From: CAXSEF01 sp964236535
GTDB lineage: Bacteria > Pseudomonadota > Alphaproteobacteria > Acetobacterales > Acetobacteraceae
Length of the DNA stretch: 61,874 nucleotides
Assembly: GCA_964236535.1 (NCBI GenBank)
Contig: CAXSEF010000010.1
Coordinates: 1-61,874 of the forward strand
Reading direction: 5' to 3'
Under the pieces are notes generated by a model that worked only from the letters and a program-made list of their open reading frames with translations, searched no databases and was not told the DNA's origin. The translations under genes and the position numbers were made by a program. This document shows positions 40,201 to 48,477 of the stretch, piece by piece (the stretch's first letter is position 1; each line of letters begins with the position of its first letter).

Positions 40201-42921
40201 TTGACGCGGCGTCGGGCCTGGGTCGCGGTCCTGAGCCTGGTGCTGCTGGTCGTGGCGGCGGCGGGGTGGCTGGCGCTGGACCCGGCGGTGCTGGCGCCGC
40301 GGGTGGAGGCGGCGGTGCTGCGCTCGACCGGGCGGGTGCTGACGCTGGGCGGGCCGCTGCGGCTGGTGCTGCTGCCGCGGCCGGGGTTCTCGGCCGAGGG
40401 GGTGGCGCTGTCGAACCTCGCGGGCGGCTCGCGGGCGCAGATGGTGACGGCGCGGCGGCTGGCGGTGCGGCTGTCGCCGTGGGCGCTGCTGACGGGGCGG
40501 GTGGAGGTGGCGAGCCTGGTGCTCGACGGGCCGGACCTGCTGCTGGAGCGCACGGCGTCGGGGCCGAACTGGGTGTTCACGCCGCAGGCCGCGGCGGGGG
40601 CTCCTGCGGCGGGGGGTGAGGTCGCGCCTGCGGCGCGGGCGCGGCCGTTCGACGTGCGGGCGATCGTGATCGCGGACGGGCGGGTGGCGTGGGGTGCGGG
40701 GCCGGGGTCGGCGCTGTCGATCGAGCGGCTCACGGCGACGCAGGACGCGGCGGGGACGCATTTCGTGGCGCGGCTGGGCCATGCGGGGGCGCCGTTCGAG
40801 GCTCGCGCGGAGACCGGGACCCTGGCCTCGATCGCGACGCCGGAGGGCACGCGGTTGCCGGCGGGGCCGGGCGGGGCGCCGGCGGCGGCGGCACCCTGGC
40901 CGGTGGCGCTGGAGCTGTGGGTGCCGGGCGCGGCGGCGGCGGGAGCTGCGGCGCCGGGAGCGGCGACCGGAGCTGCGACCGGAGCGGCGACCGGAGCTGC
41001 GGCAGGGGTGGCGACGGGTCGAGCGGCTGGCGGCGGGGGCGTGCCGGGGGCGGCTGCGGGCGGGGCGACGCTCGGGGTGCGCGGCTCGGTGACGCGCGAG
41101 GGGGGCTATGACCTGGCGATGCAGGGGGCGGTCGGCGATCTCGCGGGGCTGAACCCGCTGTTCCCGCACGCCAACCTGCCGCCGGTGCGCGACATCCACC
41201 TGGCGGGGCGGATGCGGGCGGTGGCCGGGCAGGCGCCGGTGCTGTCGGGCGTGGAGGTGACGGCGGGGGCGTCGGCGCTGGGGATGCTGCGGCCGGGGCT
41301 GGCGGTGGAGGCGGCGCGGCTGGCGATCGGCGAGGCGGGCGGGCCGCTGCTGGTGAGCGCGACGGGGTCGCTGGCGGGGGATGCGGGCCGGGTGGACGGG
41401 AGCGTGGGGCCGCTGCCGGGCGGGTGGTTCGCCGGCGGGGCGCTGCCGGTGGACCTCACGGCGGGGCTGGCGGGGGCGGTGGCGACGCTGCGCGGGACGG
41501 TGGGCGGTGGCGCCGGGGGCGGCTCGGGCGGTGGTTCGGGCACCGGTTCGGGGGGTAGCGACCTGGCGGTGGGCGCGCGGGTGCCGCAGCTGGCGGCGCT
41601 GTCGGTGCTGGCGGGCGTGGGGCTGCCGGCGCTGCGCGACGTGGTGGCGGAGGCTCGGGTGGCCCTGCCGGCGGCGGCAGGCGGGCCGGAGGTCGTGGTG
41701 CGGGGGCTGCGGCTGGCGTCGTCGGCGGGGGACGTGGCGGGGGATTTCGCGCTGGGGCGCTCGCCGCGGCCGTTCCTGCGCGGCAGCCTGGTGTCGCAGG
41801 CGATCGATGGCGACGCGGCGGTGCTGGCGTGGCAGCAGCGGCCGCGGCTGAGCGCGGCGCCTGCGGGTACCGGGGAGGCTGTCGCGCCGGACAAGGCGGC
41901 GCGGGCGAAGGCGGCTGCGGCGGCGGGCGGTGCGGGCCCGGGCGGCCCTGCCGGTGCGGCGGCGGGTGGTGCGGGCCCGGGCGGCGCGGGCGTGCCGGAC
42001 GCGGCGGCGGGTGCGGCGGGCGGCGCGGGCGGGGTGATCCCGGGCGGCGCGCTGCCGTTCGGGTCGCTGGCGGCGGAGGACCTGGATCTCGCGTTCTCGG
42101 CGGGGTCGGTGTCGTCGGGCGGGGTGGTCTGGCGCGAGGTCGCGGGGCACGCGGTGCTGCAGGACGGCACGCTGTCGCTCGACCCGTTCGCGGCGCGGGC
42201 GGCGGAGGGGCCGGTGTCGGCGCGGCTGCGGGTGCAGGGGGTGGCGGTGCCGCCGGTGCTGTCGGTCGAGGCGCGGGTGCCGGCGCTGCCGCTGGCGCCG
42301 CTGCTGGCGCTCGCGAGCAAGGCGGGGGCCGGCGACGCGGGGGCCAGCGGGCTCGCGGGGGTGGACGTGGCGGTGGATGCCAGCGGCGGGTCGTGGCGGG
42401 ACCTCGCGGCGACGGCCACCGGGCACGTGGGGGTGAGCGTGGTGAACGGCGAGGTCGACAACGTGCTGGTCGAGGCGGCGCTGGCGCCGGCGCTGCGGGC
42501 GGCGGGCATTCCGCCGCCGTCGCTGGACGGCAGCACGGCGGTGCGCTGCCTGGCGCTGCGGGTCGAGCTGGCGGCGGGACTGGGGCGGGTCAGCGCGCTG
42601 ACGCTGGACAGCGCGCGGCTGCGGCTGGCCGGGAGCGGGACGGTGGACCTGCGGAACCAGACGCTGGCGCTGCTGCTGCAGCCGGCGCTGCTGCTGGGCG
42701 GGGCGGCGGTCGCGGTGCCGGTCTCGGTCGACGGGCCGATCGGCGGGCCGCGCGCGAAGCTGGAGAGCGGCGGCGGGCTGGTGATCGGGGGCGGGGACGC
42801 CGCCGACGCGTGCGGGCCGGCGCTGGCGGTGGCGCGGGGGGGCGGGCCGGGGCCGGCGCCGGCGGCGGTGCGGGTGAAGGCGCCGAAGCCGGCGGATCTG
42901 CTGCGGCGGCTGTTGAGGTAA
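40201..42921 (+). CDS. AsmA-family inner-membrane protein
   Basis: About 906 residues from TTG 40201 (TTG 40192 is also possible; both fall at the end of a repeat and have no good ribosome-binding site). One N-terminal transmembrane helix (VAVLSLVLLVVAAAGWLAL) is followed by AsmA-type periplasmic sequence: RTGRVLTLGGPLRLVLLPRPGF and RLSPWALLTGRVEV-like segments. The C-terminal AsmA_2-like region has DGSTAVRCLALR and GTVDLRNQTLALLLQPAL. AsmA-like proteins are proposed to bridge the envelope for phospholipid transport. Long Ala/Gly-rich linkers, some from 12-bp repeats (about 40965-41002), interrupt the core. It is flanked by direct repeats. Confidence 0.85.
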   Translation: MTRRRAWVAVLSLVLLVVAAAGWLALDPAVLAPRVEAAVLRSTGRVLTLGGPLRLVLLPRPGFSAEGVALSNLAGGSRAQMVTARRLAVRLSPWALLTGRVEVASLVLDGPDLLLERTASGPNWVFTPQAAAGAPAAGGEVAPAARARPFDVRAIVIADGRVAWGAGPGSALSIERLTATQDAAGTHFVARLGHAGAPFEARAETGTLASIATPEGTRLPAGPGGAPAAAAPWPVALELWVPGAAAAGAAAPGAATGAATGAATGAAAGVATGRAAGGGGVPGAAAGGATLGVRGSVTREGGYDLAMQGAVGDLAGLNPLFPHANLPPVRDIHLAGRMRAVAGQAPVLSGVEVTAGASALGMLRPGLAVEAARLAIGEAGGPLLVSATGSLAGDAGRVDGSVGPLPGGWFAGGALPVDLTAGLAGAVATLRGTVGGGAGGGSGGGSGTGSGGSDLAVGARVPQLAALSVLAGVGLPALRDVVAEARVALPAAAGGPEVVVRGLRLASSAGDVAGDFALGRSPRPFLRGSLVSQAIDGDAAVLAWQQRPRLSAAPAGTGEAVAPDKAARAKAAAAAGGAGPGGPAGAAAGGAGPGGAGVPDAAAGAAGGAGGVIPGGALPFGSLAAEDLDLAFSAGSVSSGGVVWREVAGHAVLQDGTLSLDPFAARAAEGPVSARLRVQGVAVPPVLSVEARVPALPLAPLLALASKAGAGDAGASGLAGVDVAVDASGGSWRDLAATATGHVGVSVVNGEVDNVLVEAALAPALRAAGIPPPSLDGSTAVRCLALRVELAAGLGRVSALTLDSARLRLAGSGTVDLRNQTLALLLQPALLLGGAAVAVPVSVDGPIGGPRAKLESGGGLVIGGGDAADACGPALAVARGGGPGPAPAAVRVKAPKPADLLRRLLR

Positions 42922-42922
42922 G

Positions 42923-43100
42923 GGAAGGCCAGGGCCCTGCCCCATGTCTTGGAAGGGGGGACCCGCCGGGAGCTGAGCCCCCAGACCCACATATGAAAGG
43001 GGTCGTGGCACTTCCCGTGGGAGTTCGCCGCTCTGCTTGGGGAATGGTTTCCAAAGGCCTGCGGCCTTTGGCGGGTCCGGGCAGAGCCCGGCCTTGCCTG
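42923..43100 (+). repeat. about 178-bp direct repeat, right copy, downstream of AsmA-like gene
   Basis: Same block order as 39963-40137. Its last 58 bp are a well-preserved family A unit (GGTTTCCAAAGGCC, CTTTGGCGGGTCCGGGCAG, CCCGGCCTTGCCTG) directly before the ATP12 gene. Confidence 0.88.
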
Positions 43101-43116
43101 CTTTGGGAGTTCGTGG

Positions 43117-43948
43117 ATGAAGCGGTTCTGGGAGGCGGCGAGCGTTCGTTCGGGTCCGGACGGGTTCGAGGTGCTGCTGGACGGGCGGCCGATGCGGCTG
43201 CCGGGCGGACCGGGCCTGCGGCTGCGCAGTGCGGCGCTGGCCGAGGCGGTGGCGGCGGAGTGGCAGGTGGCGGGCGGGGCGCGGGGCGGCGAGATGGGGT
43301 TCGATGCGGTGCCGCTGACGCGGCTGGCGGGGACGGCGCAGGAGCGGGTGGCCGCGGACCCGGCGGCGAGCGTGGACGCGCTGCTGCACTTCGGGGCGTG
43401 CGACCTGCTGTGCTACCGGGCGGAGCGGCCCGAGGCGCTGGTGGCGGCGCAGGCGGCGGCGTGGGACCCGCTGCTGGGCTGGGCGGCGGGGGAGCTGGGG
43501 GCGCGGCTCGCGGTGGGGGCGGGGGTGCGGTTCGTGGAGCAGCCGGCCGGCGCGATGGCGGCGTTGCGGCGGGGGCTCGGGGGGTTCGGGCCGATGGGGC
43601 TGGCGGGGCTGGGGGGGGCGGTGCCGGCGCTGCTGCCGGCGATGCGGCCGGCCTGGGGCGCGCGGGGGGGGTGGGGGGGGGTGGGGGGGGGGGGGGGGGG
43701 GGTGGGGCCCGGGGGGGCGGGGGGGGCGGGGGGTGGCGGTGCCTGCGCTGGGCAGCCTGGTGCTGGGGCTGGCGCTGGCGGCGGGGCGGCTGGGCGCGGA
43801 CGAGGCGCATGCGGCGGCGACGCTGGACGAGCGGTTCGAGATCGCGGCGTGGGGGGATGACGCGGCGGCGACGGCGCGGCTGGAGGGGCTGGCGGCGGAC
43901 GTGGCGCTGGCGGGGCGGTTCATCGGGCTGGCGGGGGCGGGGGCGTGA
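43117..43948 (+). CDS. ATP12-type F1-ATPase assembly chaperone, broken at a poly-G tract
   Basis: ATP12 proteins bind the F1 alpha subunit during ATP synthase assembly. The first part (from ATG 43117; MKRFWEAASVRSGPDGFEVLLDGRPMRLP) is in one frame to about 43660. The family's conserved end (LGSLVLGLALAAGRLGADEAHAAATLDERFE..WGDDAAA) continues in another frame from about 43740 to the stop at 43948. Between them lies a G-rich stretch with a run of 20 G (43683-43702). GGCGGTGCC-GCGCTG occurs on both sides (about 43615 and 43733). Removing the segment between these copies would restore a normal protein, so an assembly or sequencing artefact is likely; a true pseudogene is possible. Confidence 0.85.
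43663..43739 (+). repeat. poly-G tract inside the ATP12 gene
   Basis: Almost pure G for about 75 bases, including G8, G20 and several shorter runs broken by single T or C. Either a two-colour sequencing artefact or a strong G-quadruplex-forming tract. Confidence 0.9.
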
Positions 43949-44211
43949 TCGCGAAGCGGGTGGTGATCGGCGGGCGGGTGCAGGGGGTGGGGTTCCGGGC
44001 GTGGATGGTGCGCGAGGCGCGGTCGCTGGGGGTGTGGGGGTGGGTGCGCAACCAGGCGGGCGGGACCGTCGAGGCGGTGGTGCACGGCGAGACGGGCGCG
44101 GTCGAGGAGCTGCTGCGGCGGTGCCGGCGCGGGCCGTTGCTGGCGAAGGTGCGCACGATCGACGAGAGCGCCGCGGAGCCGCCGGAGCACGAGGGGTTCA
44201 GGCAGGTCTAG
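43945..44211 (+). CDS. acyP: acylphosphatase
   Basis: 88 residues, the family length. Hydrolyses acyl phosphates such as carbamoyl- or 1,3-bisphosphoglycerate. The GTG start at 43945 overlaps the stop of the ATP12 frame. The catalytic phosphate loop GRVQGVGFR has Arg18, and the second catalytic residue Asn36 is in GWVRNQAGGTVEAV. The C-terminus is slightly shortened relative to the common YxSF ending (ends EHEGFRQV). Confidence 0.95.
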   Translation: MIAKRVVIGGRVQGVGFRAWMVREARSLGVWGWVRNQAGGTVEAVVHGETGAVEELLRRCRRGPLLAKVRTIDESAAEPPEHEGFRQV

Positions 44212-44280
44212 GGTCGCCGCTCCGCTTTGGCCGATCCGGCAGAGCGGAGTCGCGGCCAGGCTCCGGGAAGCGTCCTGGTG

Positions 44281-44336
44281 AATGGTTTCCAAAGGCCCCC
44301 GGCCTTCGGCGGGTCCGGGCAGAGCCCGGCCTTGCC
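44281..44336 (-). repeat. dispersed palindromic repeat, family A, reverse orientation
   Basis: AATGGTTTCCAAAGGCC, GGCGGGTCCGGGCAGAGCCC and GGCCTTGCCGG directly before the MBL-fold gene. Confidence 0.88.
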
Positions 44337-44353
44337 GGCTTATGGAGCGCACC

Positions 44354-45184
44354 ATGGCGCGGCTGAGCGAGGCGGAGCCGCCGCGTGGGGTGGCGATCCC
44401 GGAGGCGCCGGGGGTGGTGCGGGTGGTGGCGCCGAACCCGGGGCCGATGACGTGTCACGGGACCAACACGTGGGTGGTGGCGCGCGACGGCGGCGCGGTG
44501 GTGATCGATCCCGGGCCGGACGATGCGGGGCACGTGGCGGCGGTGCTGCGGGTGGCGGGGCGGGTGGGGTGCATCGTGCTGAGCCACGCGCATGCCGACC
44601 ACGTGGGCGGGGCGGCAGGGCTGCGGGCGCTGAGCGGGGCGCCGGTGGTGGCGCATGAGCGGTTCGTCTCGGCGCTGGTGGTGCCGGACCGGCTGGTGGG
44701 GGACGGGGCGGAGGTGGCGGGGCTCGGGGTGGTGCACACGCCGGGGCACGCGGCGGACCACGTGTGCCTGGCGGCGGCGGGGGGCGTGCTGTTCAGCGGC
44801 GACCACGTGATGGGGTGGTCGAGCACGGCGGTGGCGCTCCCGGAGGGCGACATGGCGGCGTACCTGGCGAGCCTGCGGCGGCTGCTGGGGCGGGCGGACC
44901 GGGTGTACCTGCCGGGGCACGGGCCGGCGGTGCCGGCGCCGGCGGGGCTGGTGCGCGGGCTGCTGCGGCACCGGCTGGAGCGGGAGGCGTGGCTGGCGCG
45001 GCGGCTGGGGCGGGGGCCGGCGGGGTTGGCGGCGCTGGTGGCGGAGGGATATCCGGGGCTGGACGCGGCGCTGCTGCGGGCGGCGGAGGCGACGGTGCTG
45101 GCGCACCTGGGCAAGCTGCGCGACGACGGGGTGGCGGAGGAGCGGGACGGGGTGTGGCGGGCGCGGGCGGGCGCTGGCCCGTAG
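44354..45184 (+). CDS. MBL-fold metallo-hydrolase (LACTB2-like)
   Basis: 276 residues. ATG 44354 has GGAG six bases upstream, while the in-frame ATGs at 44342 and before fall in or against the repeat. Metal motifs: HAHADHVGG (HxHxDH), HTPGHAADH, SGDHVMG and GHG near the C-terminal part of the domain. The N-terminal PNPGPMTCHGTNTWVV and the downstream winged-helix-like C-terminal region (LRDDGVAEER) match LACTB2-type proteins, of which the human enzyme is an RNase. The bacterial substrate is not known; hydrolase activity is inferred from motifs. Confidence 0.9.
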   Translation: MARLSEAEPPRGVAIPEAPGVVRVVAPNPGPMTCHGTNTWVVARDGGAVVIDPGPDDAGHVAAVLRVAGRVGCIVLSHAHADHVGGAAGLRALSGAPVVAHERFVSALVVPDRLVGDGAEVAGLGVVHTPGHAADHVCLAAAGGVLFSGDHVMGWSSTAVALPEGDMAAYLASLRRLLGRADRVYLPGHGPAVPAPAGLVRGLLRHRLEREAWLARRLGRGPAGLAALVAEGYPGLDAALLRAAEATVLAHLGKLRDDGVAEERDGVWRARAGAGP

Positions 45185-45379
45185 GCGCGGCAAGGCGGGG
45201 CTTTCCCGCCGCCCGCATTGCAATGGCGCAGGCGGGGACCCGGGCAGGTCGTCGGAACCCTGCGCGGGCTGCACCCCCGCCAGAGGCCTGAAGCCTTGTC
45301 GGCGCGGTGCGGGCGGTCGCGCGATCGGTACTCCGGCGCGGCGTCTCGACCCCGAGGTGACGCCTGGCCTCGCCGTTCG

Positions 45380-46462
45380 TCAGCCACCGGCCGCGTGGCT
45401 GCGCCGCAATTCGTCGAGCTGCACGAGGCCGCCGTCCCGCTCGACGTACCAGAACGTCCAGCCGTTGCAGGATGGCGCGTTCTGCACCAGCGAGCCCACC
45501 TTGTGCAGCGATCCGATGTGCGGCCCGCAGGTCAGGGTGCCGTCGGCGGCGACGATGGCGACGACCCGGCGCTGCCTGTCGGTCAGTGCGGTGCCGGGCG
45601 GGACGACGCCGCGCTCGACCAGCGAGCCGAACGGGACCCGCGGTGCCTCGCGCGGGTTGGCCCGGGTGGCGAGGCCGCCCTCCGGCATCGGCCTGGCGTG
45701 GCGGATGCGGCCGAGCGCGGCCTCGACATAGGCGGGGTGGCGTTCGATGCCGATGAAGTGCCGGTGCAGCTTGCGCGCGACAACGGCCGAGGTCCCGGTG
45801 CCGAGGAACGGGTCGAGCAGGATGTCGCCGGGCGCGGTGCTGGCGAGGACGATCCGGTGCAGCAGCGCCTCGGGCTTCTGCGTCGGGTGCAGCTTGAGGC
45901 CGTGCTCGTTGCGCAGCCGTTCGGCGCCGGTGCAGAGCGGGATCAGCCAGTCCGAGCGCATCTGCAGGTCGTCGTTCAGCGCCTTCATCGCCTGGTAGTT
46001 GAAGCGGTAGCGGCTGTCGCGGCCGCGTGCCGCCCAGATCAGCGTCTCGTGCGCGTTGGTGAAGCGCCGGCCGCGGAAGTTGGGCATCGGGTTCGACTTG
46101 CGCCAGATCACGTCGTTGAGGATCCAGAAGCCGAGGTCCTGCAGGATGTTGCCGATCCGGAATATGTTGTGGTAGGCGCCGATCACCCAGATCGTGCCGT
46201 CCTTGCGCAGCAGCCGGCGGCATTCGCCGAGCCACTCGCGGGTGAAGCGGTCGTAGGACGCGAAGTCGGTGAAGCGGTCCCAGTCCTCGTCCACGCCGTC
46301 GACCAGGCTGTCGTCCGGGCGGCGGAGCTCGCCGCTCAGCTGCAGGTTGTACGGCGGGTCGGCGAAGATGCAGTGCGCGGCGCCGGAAGGGAGCATGCGC
46401 ATGACGTCGATCGAATCGCCACGCAGCACCTGGTCGAGCGGTATTTCGCGGACGATTTCCAA
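45380..46462 (-). CDS. ccrM: CcrM-type adenine-N6 DNA methyltransferase (GANTC)
   Basis: 360 residues, as in Caulobacter CcrM (358). Methylates adenine in GANTC and couples replication to cell cycle in Alphaproteobacteria. Beta-class order: DPPYNLQL catalytic motif (DPPY) near residue 35, and the SAM-binding DPFLGTGTS near 230, followed by the roughly 80-residue C-terminal DNA-recognition domain (WTFWYVERDG..LDELRR). The start is probably TTG 46462 (MEIVREIPLDQVLRGDSIDVM) with GGGA upstream; no ATG fits. Upstream, on the same strand, is rnhB, the normal neighbour. A scaffold gap lies about 95 bp upstream, so promoter sequence may be missing. Confidence 0.95.
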   Translation of the reverse strand: MEIVREIPLDQVLRGDSIDVMRMLPSGAAHCIFADPPYNLQLSGELRRPDDSLVDGVDEDWDRFTDFASYDRFTREWLGECRRLLRKDGTIWVIGAYHNIFRIGNILQDLGFWILNDVIWRKSNPMPNFRGRRFTNAHETLIWAARGRDSRYRFNYQAMKALNDDLQMRSDWLIPLCTGAERLRNEHGLKLHPTQKPEALLHRIVLASTAPGDILLDPFLGTGTSAVVARKLHRHFIGIERHPAYVEAALGRIRHARPMPEGGLATRANPREAPRVPFGSLVERGVVPPGTALTDRQRRVVAIVAADGTLTCGPHIGSLHKVGSLVQNAPSCNGWTFWYVERDGGLVQLDELRRSHAAGG

Positions 46463-46502
46463 GGCGGCATCCCGGGCAGTGGATCGGTGCGGCGGCGCGC
46501 CG

Positions 46503-46712
46503 CCGTGCGGGCGGTGGATTCGCAGCGGGCAGCGTAGGACAGCGCTGGCGTTCCCGCNNNNNNNNNNNNNNNNNNNNNNNNNNNNNNNNNNNNNNNNNNN
46601 NNNNNNNNNNNNNNNNNNNNNNNNNNNNNNNNNNNNNNNNNNNNNNNNNNNNNNNNNCCGTGCGGGCGGTGGATTCGCAGCGGGCAGCGTAGGACAGCGC
46701 TGGCGTTCCCGC
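46503..46712. other. scaffold gap (46558-46657) with identical 55-bp flanks
   Basis: Positions 46503-46557 and 46658-46712 are identical 55-mers, as at the gap near 18.6 kb. This is an unmerged contig overlap. The 507-bp rnhB-ccrM spacer otherwise holds a family A repeat and no gene. Confidence 0.85.
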
Positions 46713-46748
46713 CATTCGCCCCGAGGCCCAGCAGGCAGGCCCAGCAGG

Positions 46749-46783
46749 CAGGCCTGGGCTCTGCCCAGACCCGCCAAGGGCCG
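46749..46783 (+). repeat. dispersed palindromic repeat, family A, partial
   Basis: AGGCCTGGGCTCTGCCCAGACCC and GCCAAGGGCC, lacking the second full hairpin. Confidence 0.7.
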
Positions 46784-46969
46784 TCTTCTCAGGCATGGGC
46801 GCTTTGGCCAGCATCTGCACAGGCTGGCCGCACCGCGCCCGACCGGGTTTCGCGACGCCTGGTTCGTGTGGGTCCGGGGTCGCACGCCCCTGCGGGTCTG
46901 GGCTTCCTGTTCGTCGGGCAGAGCCCCGGCCGTTTTATCCTGGCCTCCCTGTCTTGGCCTTGCTGGAGC

Positions 46970-47608
46970 TCACGCGCTCGCGGCCCGGGCGGCGAGCAGC
47001 GTCCGGACGGTGCCGAAGTCGCGTCGGTGGTGGCAGGTCGGGCCGTGCCGGAGCAGCGCCTGGCGGTGCAGCGCCGTCCCGTAGCCGGCGTTGCGGTCCC
47101 AGCCGTACTCGGGGAATCGTGCGTGCAGTCGTGCCATGATGCGGTCTCGCGTCACCTTGGCGGCGATCGAGGCAGCCGCAATCGACAGGCACAGGGCGTC
47201 GCCGTCGACCACGCACTGCACCGGGCAGTCGAGTCTCGGCGGCCGGTTGCCGTCGACGAGCGCGAAGTCGGGCCTGTGCTGCAGGCGCGACGCGGCGCGG
47301 CGCATCGCGAGCAGGCTGGCGTGCAGGATGTTGAGGGAGGCGATCTCGGCGACCGAGGCCGCGCCGACCGCGATCTCGACCAGGCCCGAGCGGAGCATGG
47401 CGTCGAGCGCCGCCTCACGCCCCTGCGGCGACAGTCGCTTGCTGTCGTCGATCAGGCGCGCGTCGATCAGCCGGGCCAGGCGGTCCGGCATGCCGGCCGC
47501 GAACACCACGGCCGCCGCGACGACCGGACCGGCGAGCGGGCCGCGGCCGGCCTCGTCGAGGCCCGCCACGCGGCCGGGGTGGCGCGATTCGAACGCCAGG
47601 TCGGGCAT
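46970..47608 (-). CDS. rnhB: ribonuclease HII
   Basis: 212 residues from ATG 47608; the open frame continues further but the family starts here. Cleaves RNA in RNA-DNA hybrids and single ribonucleotides in DNA. Motifs: AGLDEAGRGPLAGPVV with the first two acidic ligands, DDSKRLSP, DGNRPP, and the AASIAAKVTRDR helix, ending in HPTCHHR-like HGPTCHHRRDF. It lies upstream of ccrM, a conserved alphaproteobacterial pairing. Confidence 0.97.
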   Translation of the reverse strand: MPDLAFESRHPGRVAGLDEAGRGPLAGPVVAAAVVFAAGMPDRLARLIDARLIDDSKRLSPQGREAALDAMLRSGLVEIAVGAASVAEIASLNILHASLLAMRRAASRLQHRPDFALVDGNRPPRLDCPVQCVVDGDALCLSIAAASIAAKVTRDRIMARLHARFPEYGWDRNAGYGTALHRQALLRHGPTCHHRRDFGTVRTLLAARAASA

Positions 47609-47688
47609 GGCGCGTGGTCCTGGTGGTCCGCGGCACGGGCGGGCCGCGGTGTTTCCCGGCGCCGCCGGCCGGATCGCCATGGCCCGGA

Positions 47689-48294
47689 CTACAGGCCGGA
47701 GGGATGCAGCGGGGGCGCGCCAGGCCGGGCGCTGACGTGGTGCAGGCCGGCGGTCAGATAGTCCCAGCCGGTGATCAGGGTGAGGGCGGCGGCTGTCCAC
47801 AGCATGACGCCGCCGATGATCGAGACCGGCAGCCAGTCCAGGCCGAGCAGGTGCGCGGTGGTGTCGCCGGCGAGCAGCGTGCCCAGCGCGCCCATCTGGA
47901 AGCCGGTCTTCCACTTGGCGAGGCGGGTGACCGGCAGGCCGACGCGGAGCCCGGCCAGGTACTCGCGCAGGCCGGACACCAGGATCTCGCGGAGCAGGAT
48001 GACGATGGCCGGGTAGAGCCCCCACAGCGAGAGGCGTCCGGTGCCGACCAGGACCATCAGCGAGGCGCCGACGAGCAGCTTGTCGGCGATGGGATCGAGC
48101 ATGCGGCCGAGCTCAGAGAGCATCTGGCGGTCGCGTGCGATACGGCCGTCCAGGTAGTCGGTGATTCCGGCAAGCGCGAACAGCACGCAGGCGGCGAGGT
48201 CGCCGGCCGGCTCGCGCAGCACGGCCAGGGCCACGAGCACGGGGATCGCCGCGATGCGCGAGAGCGTCAGCACGTTGGGAAGGTCGGTGAGCAT
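47689..48294 (-). CDS. pgsA: CDP-diacylglycerol-glycerol-3-phosphate 3-phosphatidyltransferase
   Basis: 201 residues, an inner-membrane enzyme making phosphatidylglycerophosphate. ATG 48294 gives MLTDLPNVLTLSRIAAIP. The CDP-alcohol phosphotransferase motif is complete: DGRIARDRQMLSELGRMLD and PIADK (DG-x2-AR-x8-G-x3-D-x3-D). About five hydrophobic segments follow the family pattern. It lies between uvrC and rnhB on the same strand; uvrC-pgsA order is common in Alphaproteobacteria. Confidence 0.96.
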   Translation of the reverse strand: MLTDLPNVLTLSRIAAIPVLVALAVLREPAGDLAACVLFALAGITDYLDGRIARDRQMLSELGRMLDPIADKLLVGASLMVLVGTGRLSLWGLYPAIVILLREILVSGLREYLAGLRVGLPVTRLAKWKTGFQMGALGTLLAGDTTAHLLGLDWLPVSIIGGVMLWTAAALTLITGWDYLTAGLHHVSARPGAPPLHPSGL

Positions 48295-48477
48295 GCGCCG
48301 CCGACGATAGGGCAATTCGGGGCGCGGAAGAAAGTGAAGCGAGGGTGACCGGAGGCTCGCTTCTGGACTCCGCCCGAGGCGACCGCCGGGACATTTCCAC
48401 TCGTGAAACCGGATCATCGGGTCGCCGGCCATTTGCGGGTCCCGGCGGTGCCGGCGGTGCCGGCTTCGAGCGCAGGC

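Noticed and set aside
39919..44355. Plus/minus ORFs through the repeats that give similar proteins (GPRPSAGPGRARPC-like N-termini)
   Set aside because: These are translations of the dispersed repeats themselves fused to real or shadow frames, not a protein domain.
47580..47610. GATTCGAAC as a tRNA T-loop
   Set aside because: It lies inside the rnhB coding region and no acceptor or anticodon stem can be formed around it.
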